Assembly: GCA_029777335.1 (NCBI GenBank)
Contig: JAKOSN010000019.1
Coordinates: 1-39,969 of the forward strand
DNA: 39,969 nucleotides
Origin: Planctomycetota bacterium
GTDB lineage: Bacteria > Planctomycetota > Planctomycetia > Gemmatales > Gemmataceae
Direction of reading: 5' to 3'
Shown: in pieces, positions 8,422 to 16,468 of the stretch
How positions within the stretch are numbered: position 1 is the stretch's first letter
Layout: each line of letters starts with the position of its first letter
Made by a program: the position numbers and the translations under genes
Notes under the pieces: model-generated
Told to the model about the DNA's origin: nothing
Database searches by the model: none
What the model saw: only the letters and a program-made list of their open reading frames with translations

Positions 8422-10536
8422 TCATTGCGGCAGTTTGCGGGCTGCTGCGATCAATTCCATGAAGTGTTGCTCGGCATCACGGTTTTGCTGCTGCCGAGCG
8501 ACCTTCAGCGATTCCTCGCCAAGTTGCACGGCGCGCCCCCCCTGTTTGAGCGAGAGCAACCCTTCCAGAGCACTTCCTCGGAATTTCAGATTGTCGGGCA
8601 CTCGCTGAATGAGGCTGGTGAAGACGTTGTACGCTTCCTCCGGCTCCCCCCGGCGGACATGAATCTGCCCGCGTCGCAATTCGTAGTCGTTGCGGCGGTG
8701 CCCCTGGTTGTGCTCACAATCGAGACGGGTCCCCTCGTTGACGAGATGGATCGCCTCGTCGTGTTTGCCCTGTTGCAAGGCGCGCTGGATGAGCGCGTTG
8801 ATAAACGGGAAACGATCGGGACGATCCTGCTGAGGCGGGCGCGCCAGCAAGGCCTGCGCGAAGCGGTCGCTGACCTCCTCGGCGTTCAGGCGAAGGGCGG
8901 ACTGGTAGGCGCGTTCGAGTTGCTCCTCGGAGAGGGTATCACAGTTGAGCGCGGCCAACCCTGCCGCATCGAGGCTCTCGACGTCGAGGGCGGCGCCGGG
9001 TGCGGAGGCGGCCACCGCGCTTGGGGCGGGCTGTGCTCCGGGAGCAAGTCCAAGCCGAGCGCGCAACTGATCGAAGTTGTATTCCTTGATGATTCCCAGT
9101 GCCGAGCAATCCTGCATGAACTGAATCAGGCCAAGCAGTTTGCGCCGGGCGCCGGGCTGAGTGGCGGCATCGGTGGGAGTCAGGCCGCCCAGGGAGCGCA
9201 ACGGCCGATGCACCCAGGTATCTTCGAGGTAATGTTTGGCGTGTTCCAGGACGCGTTTGGTTCCCTCGGCCGGATTCTCGCCAACCGGGAGAGAGAGCGC
9301 TGGAGCGAGTACATCGGCAAACTGAATGTGGCTGATGCTTTCGTGGACCTGATGGATCCCCAGGGCGACGCGCTCGGAGAACTCCTGGCGGAGCTGGTTC
9401 AGAGCGTCCTGAAGAGGACTCCACAGGCGCATCTGTGCCCCGAAGATCAGAAGATATCCGGCCAGGCAGGCAAGGCGCGGCCCAGTGGCTCCAGCGGTCA
9501 GCACCCCGGAGGTTGTGGGCTGGAAGATCATCGCGGCCAGGGTGCCCTCCTGTTGCGTCGGCACCTGGACAAGCCGTTGATTGTTCGCCATGTCCTGGAG
9601 TGTGGCGAGGAGAACCTGCGGATCGCGGATCTGATATTCCACCCGAAATTCGCGATAATCCGAGAGATCTTCCATCCCCTCGCCACAGCGGAGAACCTCG
9701 CTCAGGGCGGCGGCGCGGCTGGCACGAGCGTCGTCTGTTTCCAGGGCCAGATAACGCTCCAGGCTCTCGATCGCTTTCTGGTTCTGCCCGAGCCAACCCT
9801 GGACCAACCCGAGGTTGAACCAGGCAGCCGCGTCGTTCTCATCTTGCTGGGTGAGGGTGGTGAATGCCTCCGCCAGCGCTCCCAGTCGGGGAGTAAGCCC
9901 ATCGCCAAGCACCTGGTCCCAGGCCTGGCGGCGCACAGGATCGATGCTGGCCGAGGGACTGAGGAAGGTGTACTCGTGTCGCGCGCATTCGGGTAAGCGG
10001 CTCGCGGAGCCAAAGAGCCCCTCCATGCTTTCGCGGAACTGCGCTTCGCCCGGCTGGCAGTGGATCATGATGGAGAGAGCCGATCGAGCCGCGACGGGGT
10101 TGTGGCGACCCATCTCCAACTCGAAGATCATCCCATAGACCAGTGCGAGGAAATCGAGCGCGGAGGGATGGTAGGCTTCCGCCGCCCGGCGTGCGAGAAG
10201 GAGCGCACCGGTGTGTTCGCCCTCGTGATAGCGAAACTGCGCTTGCAGGAGCAGACCGTAGGGATAGTTCGGGTTGATCTCAAAGGCTTTTTCCAGCGTG
10301 GCCTCGGCCTCTTCGGCGCGGCCATTCTTGTAGAGCAGTTCGGCGTAGCGGCCCCAAACTTCCGGGTTGGTCGCGTGCTGCTGGGTGAGCGCTTCCATGC
10401 GTTTAAGGGCGACTTCGTGCTGCCCTTCCTCGTCCTGCTGGAAGGCATGCCGAATGTCGCCGTAGATATTCTGGCAGCACCATTTGAATTTTTTGCCGCT
10501 GCCACAGGAACAGAATGCATAGGGATCTAAAGACAT
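8422..10536 (-). CDS. TPR-repeat protein with N-terminal SEC-C zinc motif
   Basis: The protein has 704 residues with no signal peptide, so it is probably cytoplasmic. Residues 9-21 form a SEC-C zinc knuckle: C9, C11, C20 and C21 in FCSCGSGKKFKWCC. The motif normally sits at the C-terminus of SecA or on stand-alone adaptors. The rest is mostly helical with TPR-like repeats: a clear pair near residues 35-115 (GRAEEAEATLEKAFEINPNY), further units near 230-270 (NQKAIESLERYLALETDDA), and another block near the C-terminus from about 570 onward. A central segment rich in Ala/Pro (about 500-530) links the halves. It resembles planctomycete SEC-C/TPR proteins of unknown function; a protein-binding scaffold is the safest statement. 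ATG 10536 is preceded by a purine-rich AAGAAG. Confidence 0.85.
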   Translation of the reverse strand: MSLDPYAFCSCGSGKKFKWCCQNIYGDIRHAFQQDEEGQHEVALKRMEALTQQHATNPEVWGRYAELLYKNGRAEEAEATLEKAFEINPNYPYGLLLQAQFRYHEGEHTGALLLARRAAEAYHPSALDFLALVYGMIFELEMGRHNPVAARSALSIMIHCQPGEAQFRESMEGLFGSASRLPECARHEYTFLSPSASIDPVRRQAWDQVLGDGLTPRLGALAEAFTTLTQQDENDAAAWFNLGLVQGWLGQNQKAIESLERYLALETDDARASRAAALSEVLRCGEGMEDLSDYREFRVEYQIRDPQVLLATLQDMANNQRLVQVPTQQEGTLAAMIFQPTTSGVLTAGATGPRLACLAGYLLIFGAQMRLWSPLQDALNQLRQEFSERVALGIHQVHESISHIQFADVLAPALSLPVGENPAEGTKRVLEHAKHYLEDTWVHRPLRSLGGLTPTDAATQPGARRKLLGLIQFMQDCSALGIIKEYNFDQLRARLGLAPGAQPAPSAVAASAPGAALDVESLDAAGLAALNCDTLSEEQLERAYQSALRLNAEEVSDRFAQALLARPPQQDRPDRFPFINALIQRALQQGKHDEAIHLVNEGTRLDCEHNQGHRRNDYELRRGQIHVRRGEPEEAYNVFTSLIQRVPDNLKFRGSALEGLLSLKQGGRAVQLGEESLKVARQQQNRDAEQHFMELIAAARKLPQ

Positions 10537-10632
10537 CGGCGGCTTCTTCTTTCAGTGGAGAGGTTCCGCGCTCAAGGATCAATACTCTAGCCAGAATAGC
10601 AAGTCGCCCGCGCCATGGAAAGCAGGGGCGTG

Positions 10633-10660
10633 TGGACAGGACTGGCACCCCCCGTACAAT
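10633..10660 (+). promoter_or_regulatory. Sigma70-like promoter for the short-chain dehydrogenase gene
   Basis: TGGACA (10633-10638) and TACAAT (10655-10660) each match the consensus hexamers at five of six positions and are spaced by 16 bases. The -10 box ends 62 bases before the chosen GTG start at 10723, in a divergent intergenic region. This is the best-looking promoter in the window. Confidence 0.5.
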
Positions 10661-10722
10661 GGTCGTTCTGATGGCGAGCAAGCCAACGACCAAGCGTGAT
10701 TATCGAAGCAGGAGAGCGTACT

Positions 10723-11478
10723 GTGGCCGAGACAGCAGCCTTCTTTCGCCTGGATGGCAAGGTCGCCGTGGTGACCGGCGGAGGACAGGGGATTGGGGCG
10801 GCGATCGCCCGGCGCTTGCACGCCGCCGGAGCCCGTGTGGCGCTCTTTGACCGCGAAGCCGAACCAGCGACGACCCTGGCACGTGAGTTGAACGGCCTGG
10901 CCGTTCAGGGCGATGTGACCTCTGAGGAGGATATCACCCGGGCGCTCGGAGCGATCGAAAGCACGCTGGGCCCCGTGGCGATCCTGGTGAACAACGCCGG
11001 GATTACCGGGAAGGCGGCGCGGTGCTGGGAGCTGAACAAGGCGGATTACGAAACGGTGCTGGCAGTCAATGTGATTGGGCCGTTTCTCTGGTGCCGGGCG
11101 GTTTTACCGGGGATGATCCAGCGCCGGTACGGGCGCATCGTCAACATCGCCTCCATTGCCGGGAAGGAAGGCAATCCCACCCTGGGGCCGTACTCGGCGA
11201 GCAAGGCGGCAGTGATCGCCCTGACCAAATCGACCGCCAAGGAAGTGGTTGGTCAGGGCGATATCACCGTGAACGCGCTCTCCCCGGCGGTGATCGCCAC
11301 GCCAATCCTGGAAGGGTTGCCGCAGAGTACCATCGATTACATGGTATCGCGCATTCCCATGGGCCGGGTGGGGAAGCCGGAAGAAGTGGCCGCCCTGGTC
11401 CACTACCTGGCGAGCGCCGAGGCCAGCTTTACCACGGCCCAGTGTTACGACATTAGCGGGGGGCGCGCTACTTACTGA
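10723..11478 (+). CDS. Short-chain dehydrogenase/reductase (FabG-like classical SDR)
   Basis: The product has 251 residues, normal for a classical SDR. It binds NAD(P) through TGGGQGIG (residues 18-25), has NNAG at 90-93, and shows the full catalytic set N116, S144, Y157 and K161 (PYSASKAAV). The family reduces or oxidises hydroxyl/keto groups of acyl carriers, sugars or other small molecules; the substrate is unknown, although the sequence is closest in style to 3-oxoacyl-reductase-like members. I chose the GTG at 10723 because GGAG lies 8 bases upstream; the GTG at 10696 would add nine residues without a ribosome site. The gene is preceded by a strong promoter candidate and its stop codon lies inside a GC-rich hairpin, suggesting a single-gene transcript. 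Confidence 0.93.
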   Translation: MAETAAFFRLDGKVAVVTGGGQGIGAAIARRLHAAGARVALFDREAEPATTLARELNGLAVQGDVTSEEDITRALGAIESTLGPVAILVNNAGITGKAARCWELNKADYETVLAVNVIGPFLWCRAVLPGMIQRRYGRIVNIASIAGKEGNPTLGPYSASKAAVIALTKSTAKEVVGQGDITVNALSPAVIATPILEGLPQSTIDYMVSRIPMGRVGKPEEVAALVHYLASAEASFTTAQCYDISGGRATY

Positions 11479-11486
11479 GCGCGCCC
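11461..11486 (+). terminator. Stem-loop spanning the dehydrogenase stop codon
   Basis: A perfect 8-bp inverted repeat GGGCGCGC / GCGCGCCC with a 10-base loop that contains the TGA stop (11476-11478). The following GTTGCG is not a real U-tract. It is a plausible terminator or 3'-end protector; if it terminates, the next gene needs its own promoter, and an extended -10 box lies just downstream. Confidence 0.35.
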
Positions 11487-11495
11487 GTTGCGATC

Positions 11496-11504
11496 TGGTA
11501 TAAT
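11496..11504 (+). promoter_or_regulatory. Extended -10 promoter element upstream of the membrane-protein gene
   Basis: TGGTATAAT carries a perfect TATAAT with the TGn extension; no convincing -35 hexamer is present 15-19 bases upstream, which extended -10 promoters can tolerate. It sits right after the hairpin that ends the dehydrogenase gene and 157 bases before the membrane-protein start. Confidence 0.4.
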
Positions 11505-11661
11505 GACGGCCATCGACCGAACGGATGCAGGAGCGTGAGCAGCGACGAGGCGTCTGCGCAGCCAGGAACGTGGCCAGCGCCTCTTGCCCTTTTGTGCTGC
11601 AGGCCAGTGTCCGCGCCTGGCCAGGCGACCTGAGCGATTCGGCGGTGGATGGGATCTTGCC

Positions 11662-12984
11662 ATGACTGTGCCAGCTTCGATCTTTCTGGAGTTCGCCTTT
11701 CCCAACGCGACGACGTGGTTCTATTTCTCCTTTCTGCTGGCGGTTGCTCTTTTTTTCAAATTTTCGCGTCTGCTCAGCATCCGAAACTGGGACGTGCTCA
11801 GCCTGTTCCTGCTCGTCCCGGGCTTGTTGCTGGTGGTCGAAGCGCAGGGGCAGAATCGCGGGGCGTATATCTGGCTGCTGTGCGCCTCGGGGTATTTTGT
11901 GCTGCGCTGTCTGGTGGATTTGACGCTGGTGCAGCGCCCCGCTCTGGAGCCCAATCTGAGCCTGGGAGGGCTGGCGTGGCTGGCCGGGACGCTCTTTCTC
12001 AGCCTGGTGCTGCTGGCCGTGCGCCCCACCCCCACCCCCTTTGCGAGCGATGCCCCCGCCTCGCCCGTGCTGAACCAGGTTTCGCGACAGGGAACTCAAG
12101 GGATAAAACAGCTCTCTGATGCCCAGAATCTGGATGTCGGCAACGATGCCAGTCTGTGGGTCCAGCGGATCCTGGCGGTTAGCTGTCACCTGGCAATTGT
12201 GATCGGCCTGGTGTGCATCGGCTGGCGGCACTTTCAGGATATCCATGCGGGGATGGCGGCCGCGACCTTCTATTTGCTCTTGCCTTACACCACCCTGTAT
12301 GTGACACAGTGGTATCACATCTGGCCGATGGCGCTCCTGATCTGGGCGGTCGCGGCCTATCGATTTCCGATGGTGGCGGGGCTGGTGCTGGGGCTGGCTG
12401 CCGGGAGCGTGTATTTCCCTCTCCTGGTGCTCCCGGTCTGGGGGAGTTTCTACTGGCGGCGCGGCCTGGGCCGTTTCGCCGCCGCGTTTTTCCTGGGAAT
12501 CATGCTGTGCATCGGTTTTGTCGGCCTCCTGGCCTGGGTGCAAGGCGACTGGCCGTTGAACCTGTTCACCGCCATGCCGGCGGATATCCGCGACTGGCAT
12601 CCGTGGTTCGAGGTAACCCAGGACACCCCGGGCTTCTGGACGGGGTTGCACTGGGCCTATCGCCTGCCGATCTTCGTGGCCTACCTGGCCCTGGTGTTGA
12701 TGACTGCCATCTGGCCGATGCCGAAGAATCTGGCCCATGTCCTGGCCCTTTCGGCGGCCACTCTGATCGGCACCCAGTTCTGGTATGCGCGCGAAGGGGG
12801 AGTCTATGTGGTGTGGTATCTCCCCTTCCTTACCCTCCTCACCTTCCGGCCGAATCTGGTGAACTGCCAGCCGCCGCCGATCAACCCCGAGACAGACTGG
12901 CTGCGGCGCGTTGGCGGGCGTCTGTGGCGCGGCTTTGTCTGGGCGCTCGGGCTCGCCAAGCCCGTGGACAAGGTTCGTTCCTGA
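11662..12984 (+). CDS. Polytopic inner-membrane protein of unknown function
   Basis: The product has 440 residues with roughly 11-12 hydrophobic segments, the first at about residues 17-35 (YFSFLLAVALFF) and the last near VWYLPFLTLLTF just before a cationic C-terminal tail. A polar linker near residues 135-170 separates the first four segments from the rest. The style is that of planctomycete multi-span proteins sometimes annotated as glycosyltransferase-87-like, but I see no diagnostic acidic motif in the first loop, so no enzymatic function is claimed. ATG 11662 was chosen because the preceding in-frame residues are polar and Arg-rich and would not precede a first membrane helix; no strong ribosome site is visible. 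It may be transcribed from the extended -10 element at 11496. Confidence 0.8.
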   Translation: MTVPASIFLEFAFPNATTWFYFSFLLAVALFFKFSRLLSIRNWDVLSLFLLVPGLLLVVEAQGQNRGAYIWLLCASGYFVLRCLVDLTLVQRPALEPNLSLGGLAWLAGTLFLSLVLLAVRPTPTPFASDAPASPVLNQVSRQGTQGIKQLSDAQNLDVGNDASLWVQRILAVSCHLAIVIGLVCIGWRHFQDIHAGMAAATFYLLLPYTTLYVTQWYHIWPMALLIWAVAAYRFPMVAGLVLGLAAGSVYFPLLVLPVWGSFYWRRGLGRFAAAFFLGIMLCIGFVGLLAWVQGDWPLNLFTAMPADIRDWHPWFEVTQDTPGFWTGLHWAYRLPIFVAYLALVLMTAIWPMPKNLAHVLALSAATLIGTQFWYAREGGVYVVWYLPFLTLLTFRPNLVNCQPPPINPETDWLRRVGGRLWRGFVWALGLAKPVDKVRS

Positions 12985-13048
12985 ACTCAGGCTGGGTCAC
13001 GAGGCCTGCCACTATCTTGGTCGCAAAGGCCATGGCAAGGAGAAATAG

Positions 13049-13129
13049 GCGCGGGTGTTCAAACGTGCGGTGGGCGGACTGTACCTGTCCTGGGAGGAAA
13101 TCAAAACGCTGCAGAAGCGGTTCAAGTGA
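13049..13129 (+). other. Possible short coding remnant in a convergent gap
   Basis: In the 172-base gap between two convergent genes one frame reads VFKRAVGGLYLSWEEIKTL and a few residues more before a TGA at 13127. The same frame upstream is open back to the preceding gene and reads naturally (HEACHYLGRKGHGKEK) but is interrupted by a TAG at 13046-13048. The amino-acid composition looks protein-like, so this may be the decayed end of a lost gene; it may also be chance. No homologue is recognised. Confidence 0.15.
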
Positions 13130-13156
13130 CCAGTCCAACCCAGAAAGCACGCCGTG

Positions 13157-14095
13157 TCATCTTCCACTGGCGCGCAGTGCCTCGACGGTGAGGCGCAAGC
13201 CCTCCTCCAGGCCAACCGGCGGATTGTAGCCGAGATCCTGGCGGGTGTGCGTGATATCTGCCAGGGAGTGCCGAGCGTCCCCGGGGCGCGCGCTGGTGTG
13301 CAGCGGCTCGACCTGCACGCCGAGAATGCGCTGAATGAGCCGGCACAGATCGAGCACGCTGGTGCTGCTGCCGTGACCGATATTGTACACCTTGCCGGCC
13401 ACACCAGGCGAAACCGCGGCCCGAAGCAGGGCGTGCACCACATTGGCGACATAGGTGAAATCCCGCGATTGCAGGCCGTCGCCATGAATGGTGGGGACGC
13501 GTCCATCGAGCAGGGTGGCGATGAAGAGCGGGACCACTCCCGAATAGGGGCTATCCGCGCGCTGGCGCGGACCAAAGACGTTGAAGAAACGTAAGCGCAC
13601 TGTCTCCAGCCCAAACGCCGAACCGAAACACTGGCAGTAGAACTCTCCCGCGAGCTTGGCCGCCGCGTAAGGCGACAGGGGAGCAACCGGGTCCTCCTCA
13701 CGGCGCCGTTCCCCGGGTAATCCGCCATAGGCGCTGCTGCTCGCGGCATAGATCAGCCGTTTCACCCCGTTACTCCGGGCGGCATCGAGCACGTTGAGCG
13801 TACCGGTGGCACACACCTCGTGCGTGGGGAGGGGCGCTTCCACGCTGCGCGCGACCGAGGGAAGTGCTCCCAGGTGAAAGATCCATTCCACGCCGGAGAC
13901 GGCTTTCTGGACACAGACGCGGTCGGTGAGGCTTCCCTGAAGGAACTCGATGCGCGACTGAACCGCGGCGAGGTTCTCCGCTCGCCCCGTGGAAAGATCG
14001 TCGAGCACGCGGACCTGATGTCCCTCGGCGAGGAGTTGCTCCACCAGGTGTGAGCCAATAAACCCAGCCCCGCCAGTAACCAGAGTGGTTGTCAT
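13157..14095 (-). CDS. NAD-dependent sugar-nucleotide epimerase/dehydratase (extended SDR)
   Basis: The product has about 312 residues, typical for UDP-glucose 4-epimerase-like extended SDRs. TGGAGFIGSH (residues 7-16) binds NAD, D32/D33 hold the adenosine ribose, and the catalytic set is visible as SSSAYGG (Ser near 120) with Y143 and K147 in SPYAAAKLAGE. The sequence FNVFGPRQR is the usual substrate-side motif. It probably interconverts or activates UDP-sugars for surface polysaccharide; the exact sugar is not determinable. ATG 14095 is preferred because family members begin directly with the Rossmann strand; ATG 14119 would add eight residues. It follows the LRR gene by under 60 bases in the same direction, so it is probably the last gene of a proC-LRR-epimerase operon. 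Confidence 0.92.
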   Translation of the reverse strand: MTTTLVTGGAGFIGSHLVEQLLAEGHQVRVLDDLSTGRAENLAAVQSRIEFLQGSLTDRVCVQKAVSGVEWIFHLGALPSVARSVEAPLPTHEVCATGTLNVLDAARSNGVKRLIYAASSSAYGGLPGERRREEDPVAPLSPYAAAKLAGEFYCQCFGSAFGLETVRLRFFNVFGPRQRADSPYSGVVPLFIATLLDGRVPTIHGDGLQSRDFTYVANVVHALLRAAVSPGVAGKVYNIGHGSSTSVLDLCRLIQRILGVQVEPLHTSARPGDARHSLADITHTRQDLGYNPPVGLEEGLRLTVEALRASGR

Positions 14096-14152
14096 CCAGC
14101 AGATCTCGTAAAGACTCATCGTGCGTGGCGTGCTCTCCCCATGAGAACGCGC

Positions 14153-15577
14153 TCAGGTAAGGATTAACCCCTCGCCAAACCGATCGGCCAGCTGTTTGAG
14201 GAGCGGGCGAGGCAGGCCAGTATTGTTGCGCACATCGAGTCGAACCAGATGCGGCAACGCAGGGATTTCGCCAACCAGGGGCAGCAGGCCAGAGCCTCCT
14301 ACCTGGCAGGCATTCAAGTTTAATTCATGCAACCCCTGCAGGGCGGGGGATTCCATCAAGGCGGTGACTCCAGCTGTCTCGATCACATTGTAGCTGATAT
14401 CAAGCGAGCGCAGATTCGCCAGGCCCGGGGCGTGGGCCAGTGCCTGGATGCCTGCGGTCCCCACTCCGTTGTGGCTGAGATCGAGCGCACGCAACGAGGC
14501 GAGCCAGGGCGCGTTCGCCAGGCGTTCCGCGCCCGCCGACCCCAGATGATTCCAGAATAACCGCAATTCACGCAGGCGCGGTACACTTGTTGAAGCCGCC
14601 AGCGCCTCGATGCCTCGTGTGGTGAGTTCGTTCTTGGAAAGATCAAGCGTTTCCAGCTGTCCCATCGCGGGAGAGTTCGCCAGGGCGATCAAGCCGGCAT
14701 CTTCGGTGTGGGTGCTGAATAGATCAAGATGTTTCAGATGCTTCATCCGCGGCGAGGCAACGAGGGCCACCGCGCCAACACTGCCGAGGGTGTTGTAACG
14801 CAGGATCAGGCGAGTCAGGTGTTCACTGCGTGGCGAGGCAATCAACGCCTCAATCCCCTGCACGGTCAAATTGCAGGAATAGAGGTCGAGGGTGCCAAGC
14901 GAGACCAGGGCAGGGGAGGCCATCAGCGCCGCCAGCCCCGGGTCGCCGATGCGATTGCCGCCCAGTTCCAGGGAGCGCAGCCGGAGCAAATAGGGCGAGG
15001 CGGCCAGAGACTGAGCTCCCTCGGGACCGAGTCGGTTCTCGTTCAGATGCAACGCCGAGAGATGGCTCAAATGCGAGATGCGCGCCAGCTGCGTTGCCTC
15101 GGTTGGCCCCAGCGTGTTGTAGGACAGATCGAGGGTGGCCAGGGTGTCGACGAGAGGCGAGTTAAGAAAGCGCCCCAGGTTGACGCGCAGCCCTCCTTCC
15201 AGACGCAGAGTCTCGACCCAGGCCCAGGTCTCGGTGCCTTCGAGTGCCTGGAGCGGTGCACTGGCAAAGCGAAACTTGCTCATGCGCAGGCGTAACAGCC
15301 CACGATGGTAGGCGTGTTCTCCTTGCTGGCGCAGGTCGTCGAGCCACTCGTCCTGGTGCAACTGGAGCAGATGGTGGATCTGGTCTTCAAGTTCGCGGCG
15401 GGCAGGATCGAAGGGCGACAACTCGGCGAGTTGGCATTGGGATCGGACAAAGAGCCCACGCGGATCGCCATGTTCTTCCAGCCAATCGGCGAGGATCAAC
15501 CGAGGGGTGTCGTCGTCGGGATCGGTTTTGCAAGCCTGGAGCAGGGAGAGCACCTCACGGCGCGGCGCGGAACTCAT
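14153..15577 (-). CDS. Leucine-rich-repeat protein with N-terminal repeat-companion domain (TIGR02996)
   Basis: The protein has 474 residues and no signal peptide. Residues 1-50 form the Gemmata-type repeat-companion domain, with PRLILADWLEEHGDPRG and a following FVRSQCQLAEL helix; this domain precedes varied repeat arrays in planctomycetes and its function is unknown. From about residue 120 to 470 there are roughly a dozen ribonuclease-inhibitor-type LRRs of 24-25 residues, with the pattern LxxLxLxxNxlGxxGxxAL (for example LRSLELGGNRIGDPGLAAL). The start is secured by GGAGG 6 bases before ATG 15577. Its ATG overlaps the proC stop codon in an ATGA arrangement, so translation is probably coupled to proC. 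Likely a protein-interaction scaffold. Confidence 0.92.
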   Translation of the reverse strand: MSSAPRREVLSLLQACKTDPDDDTPRLILADWLEEHGDPRGLFVRSQCQLAELSPFDPARRELEDQIHHLLQLHQDEWLDDLRQQGEHAYHRGLLRLRMSKFRFASAPLQALEGTETWAWVETLRLEGGLRVNLGRFLNSPLVDTLATLDLSYNTLGPTEATQLARISHLSHLSALHLNENRLGPEGAQSLAASPYLLRLRSLELGGNRIGDPGLAALMASPALVSLGTLDLYSCNLTVQGIEALIASPRSEHLTRLILRYNTLGSVGAVALVASPRMKHLKHLDLFSTHTEDAGLIALANSPAMGQLETLDLSKNELTTRGIEALAASTSVPRLRELRLFWNHLGSAGAERLANAPWLASLRALDLSHNGVGTAGIQALAHAPGLANLRSLDISYNVIETAGVTALMESPALQGLHELNLNACQVGGSGLLPLVGEIPALPHLVRLDVRNNTGLPRPLLKQLADRFGEGLILT

Positions 15578-16392
15578 GAGGATCCTCCCAGTTCGCGCGC
15601 GCGGCGCGTGGCGGCCTCGACAGTGTCCATCAAGGCCGCGCGCACCCCGCCCCGTTCCAGGGCGTGCAGCCCGGCAATGGTGGTGCCGCCCGGACTGCTG
15701 ACCATCTCCTTGAGAAGGGCAGGATGAATGCCCGCATCGAGAATCATCTTTGCCGTGCCAAGGACAGTCTGGGCGGCGAGCGTCTGCGCCACTTCGCGCG
15801 GCAGACCCACGCGCACTCCGCCATCGGCCAGCGCCTCGATGATGACCGCCACAAAGGCAGGGCCGCTCCCGGATAATCCCGTGATCGCGTCGAGCAAGGA
15901 TTCAGGAACCTGGTAGGCTTTGCCGACCGCGTTGAGAAGGCGTTCCACCAGGGCGACATCGTCGGCGGTCGCCGTGGGAGCCGCGGTGAACCCGGAGGCA
16001 CTGGCTCCCACCAGGCAAGGGGTATTGGGCATCACGCGAATGATGCGTGCCGTGGGGGTGGTGCCCTCGCGCAGCTGGCGCAGGGAGATGCCAGCCGCAA
16101 TCGAGATAAGAAGATGGCGCGCCTGCAAGGCGGGGGCAATCTCCACGAGCAGGGCGGGCATCACTTGCGGTTTGACGGCGAGGATGAGCACCTCGCTGGC
16201 AGCGACCACCTCGCAATTCTCGGCGACACAGTGCACCTCGGTTTCCGCGCTGAAGGCGGCGCGAATCGGGGCGAAGGGGTCGCTGGCGAGCAGATGCTCC
16301 CGGGTAATCAACCCGGCGCGCAACCACCCGCGCGCCAGGGCCGAGGCCATCTTGCCAGCACCCAGAAAGCCGATCCGTGCGCTCCCGCTCAT
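15574..16392 (-). CDS. proC: Pyrroline-5-carboxylate reductase
   Basis: The product has 272 residues, the normal length. It reduces 1-pyrroline-5-carboxylate to L-proline with NAD(P)H, the last step of proline synthesis, in the cytoplasm. Visible marks are the N-terminal Rossmann motif IGFLGAGKMASAL, the VKPQVMP segment, VMPNTPCLVG, and the C-terminal family signature around GLSGSGPAFV and ALADGGVRVGLPR, followed by VSSPGGTTIAGLHALE. ATG 16392 is chosen because GGGAG lies 7 bases upstream and the family starts just before this strand; an upstream extension is not supported. The stop overlaps the LRR gene start by four bases. Divergent from the MFS transporter gene. Confidence 0.96.
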   Translation of the reverse strand: MSGSARIGFLGAGKMASALARGWLRAGLITREHLLASDPFAPIRAAFSAETEVHCVAENCEVVAASEVLILAVKPQVMPALLVEIAPALQARHLLISIAAGISLRQLREGTTPTARIIRVMPNTPCLVGASASGFTAAPTATADDVALVERLLNAVGKAYQVPESLLDAITGLSGSGPAFVAVIIEALADGGVRVGLPREVAQTLAAQTVLGTAKMILDAGIHPALLKEMVSSPGGTTIAGLHALERGGVRAALMDTVEAATRRARELGGSS

Positions 16393-16431
16393 GCGCTCTC
16401 TCCCGCAAGATCCCTGGAACAGTATCACCCC

Positions 16432-16437
16432 ATTGTA
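16432..16437 (-). promoter_or_regulatory. Possible -10 element for the proC operon
   Basis: On the minus strand the hexamer reads TACAAT, 40 bases before the proC start, in the 76-base divergent gap. The best -35 partner at 17 bases (TTCCGC) is poor. Tentative. Confidence 0.25.
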
Positions 16438-16468
16438 CGAAAAGAAGAAAACAGGCGGAATTGCTGGC

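Noticed and set aside
8275..9996. A 573-codon plus-strand frame across the SEC-C/TPR gene
   Set aside because: Opposite-strand shadow of a well-supported gene; it also overlaps the end of the DUF1080 gene.
11104..12738. A 544-codon minus-strand frame rich in Gln, His and Arg
   Set aside because: Composition is typical of an antisense shadow of a membrane protein, and it crosses two supported plus-strand genes.
15920..16468. Long N-terminal extension of the MFS transporter
   Set aside because: It lies opposite proC, reads as Ala/Arg-rich noise, and precedes the first membrane helix by about 200 residues.
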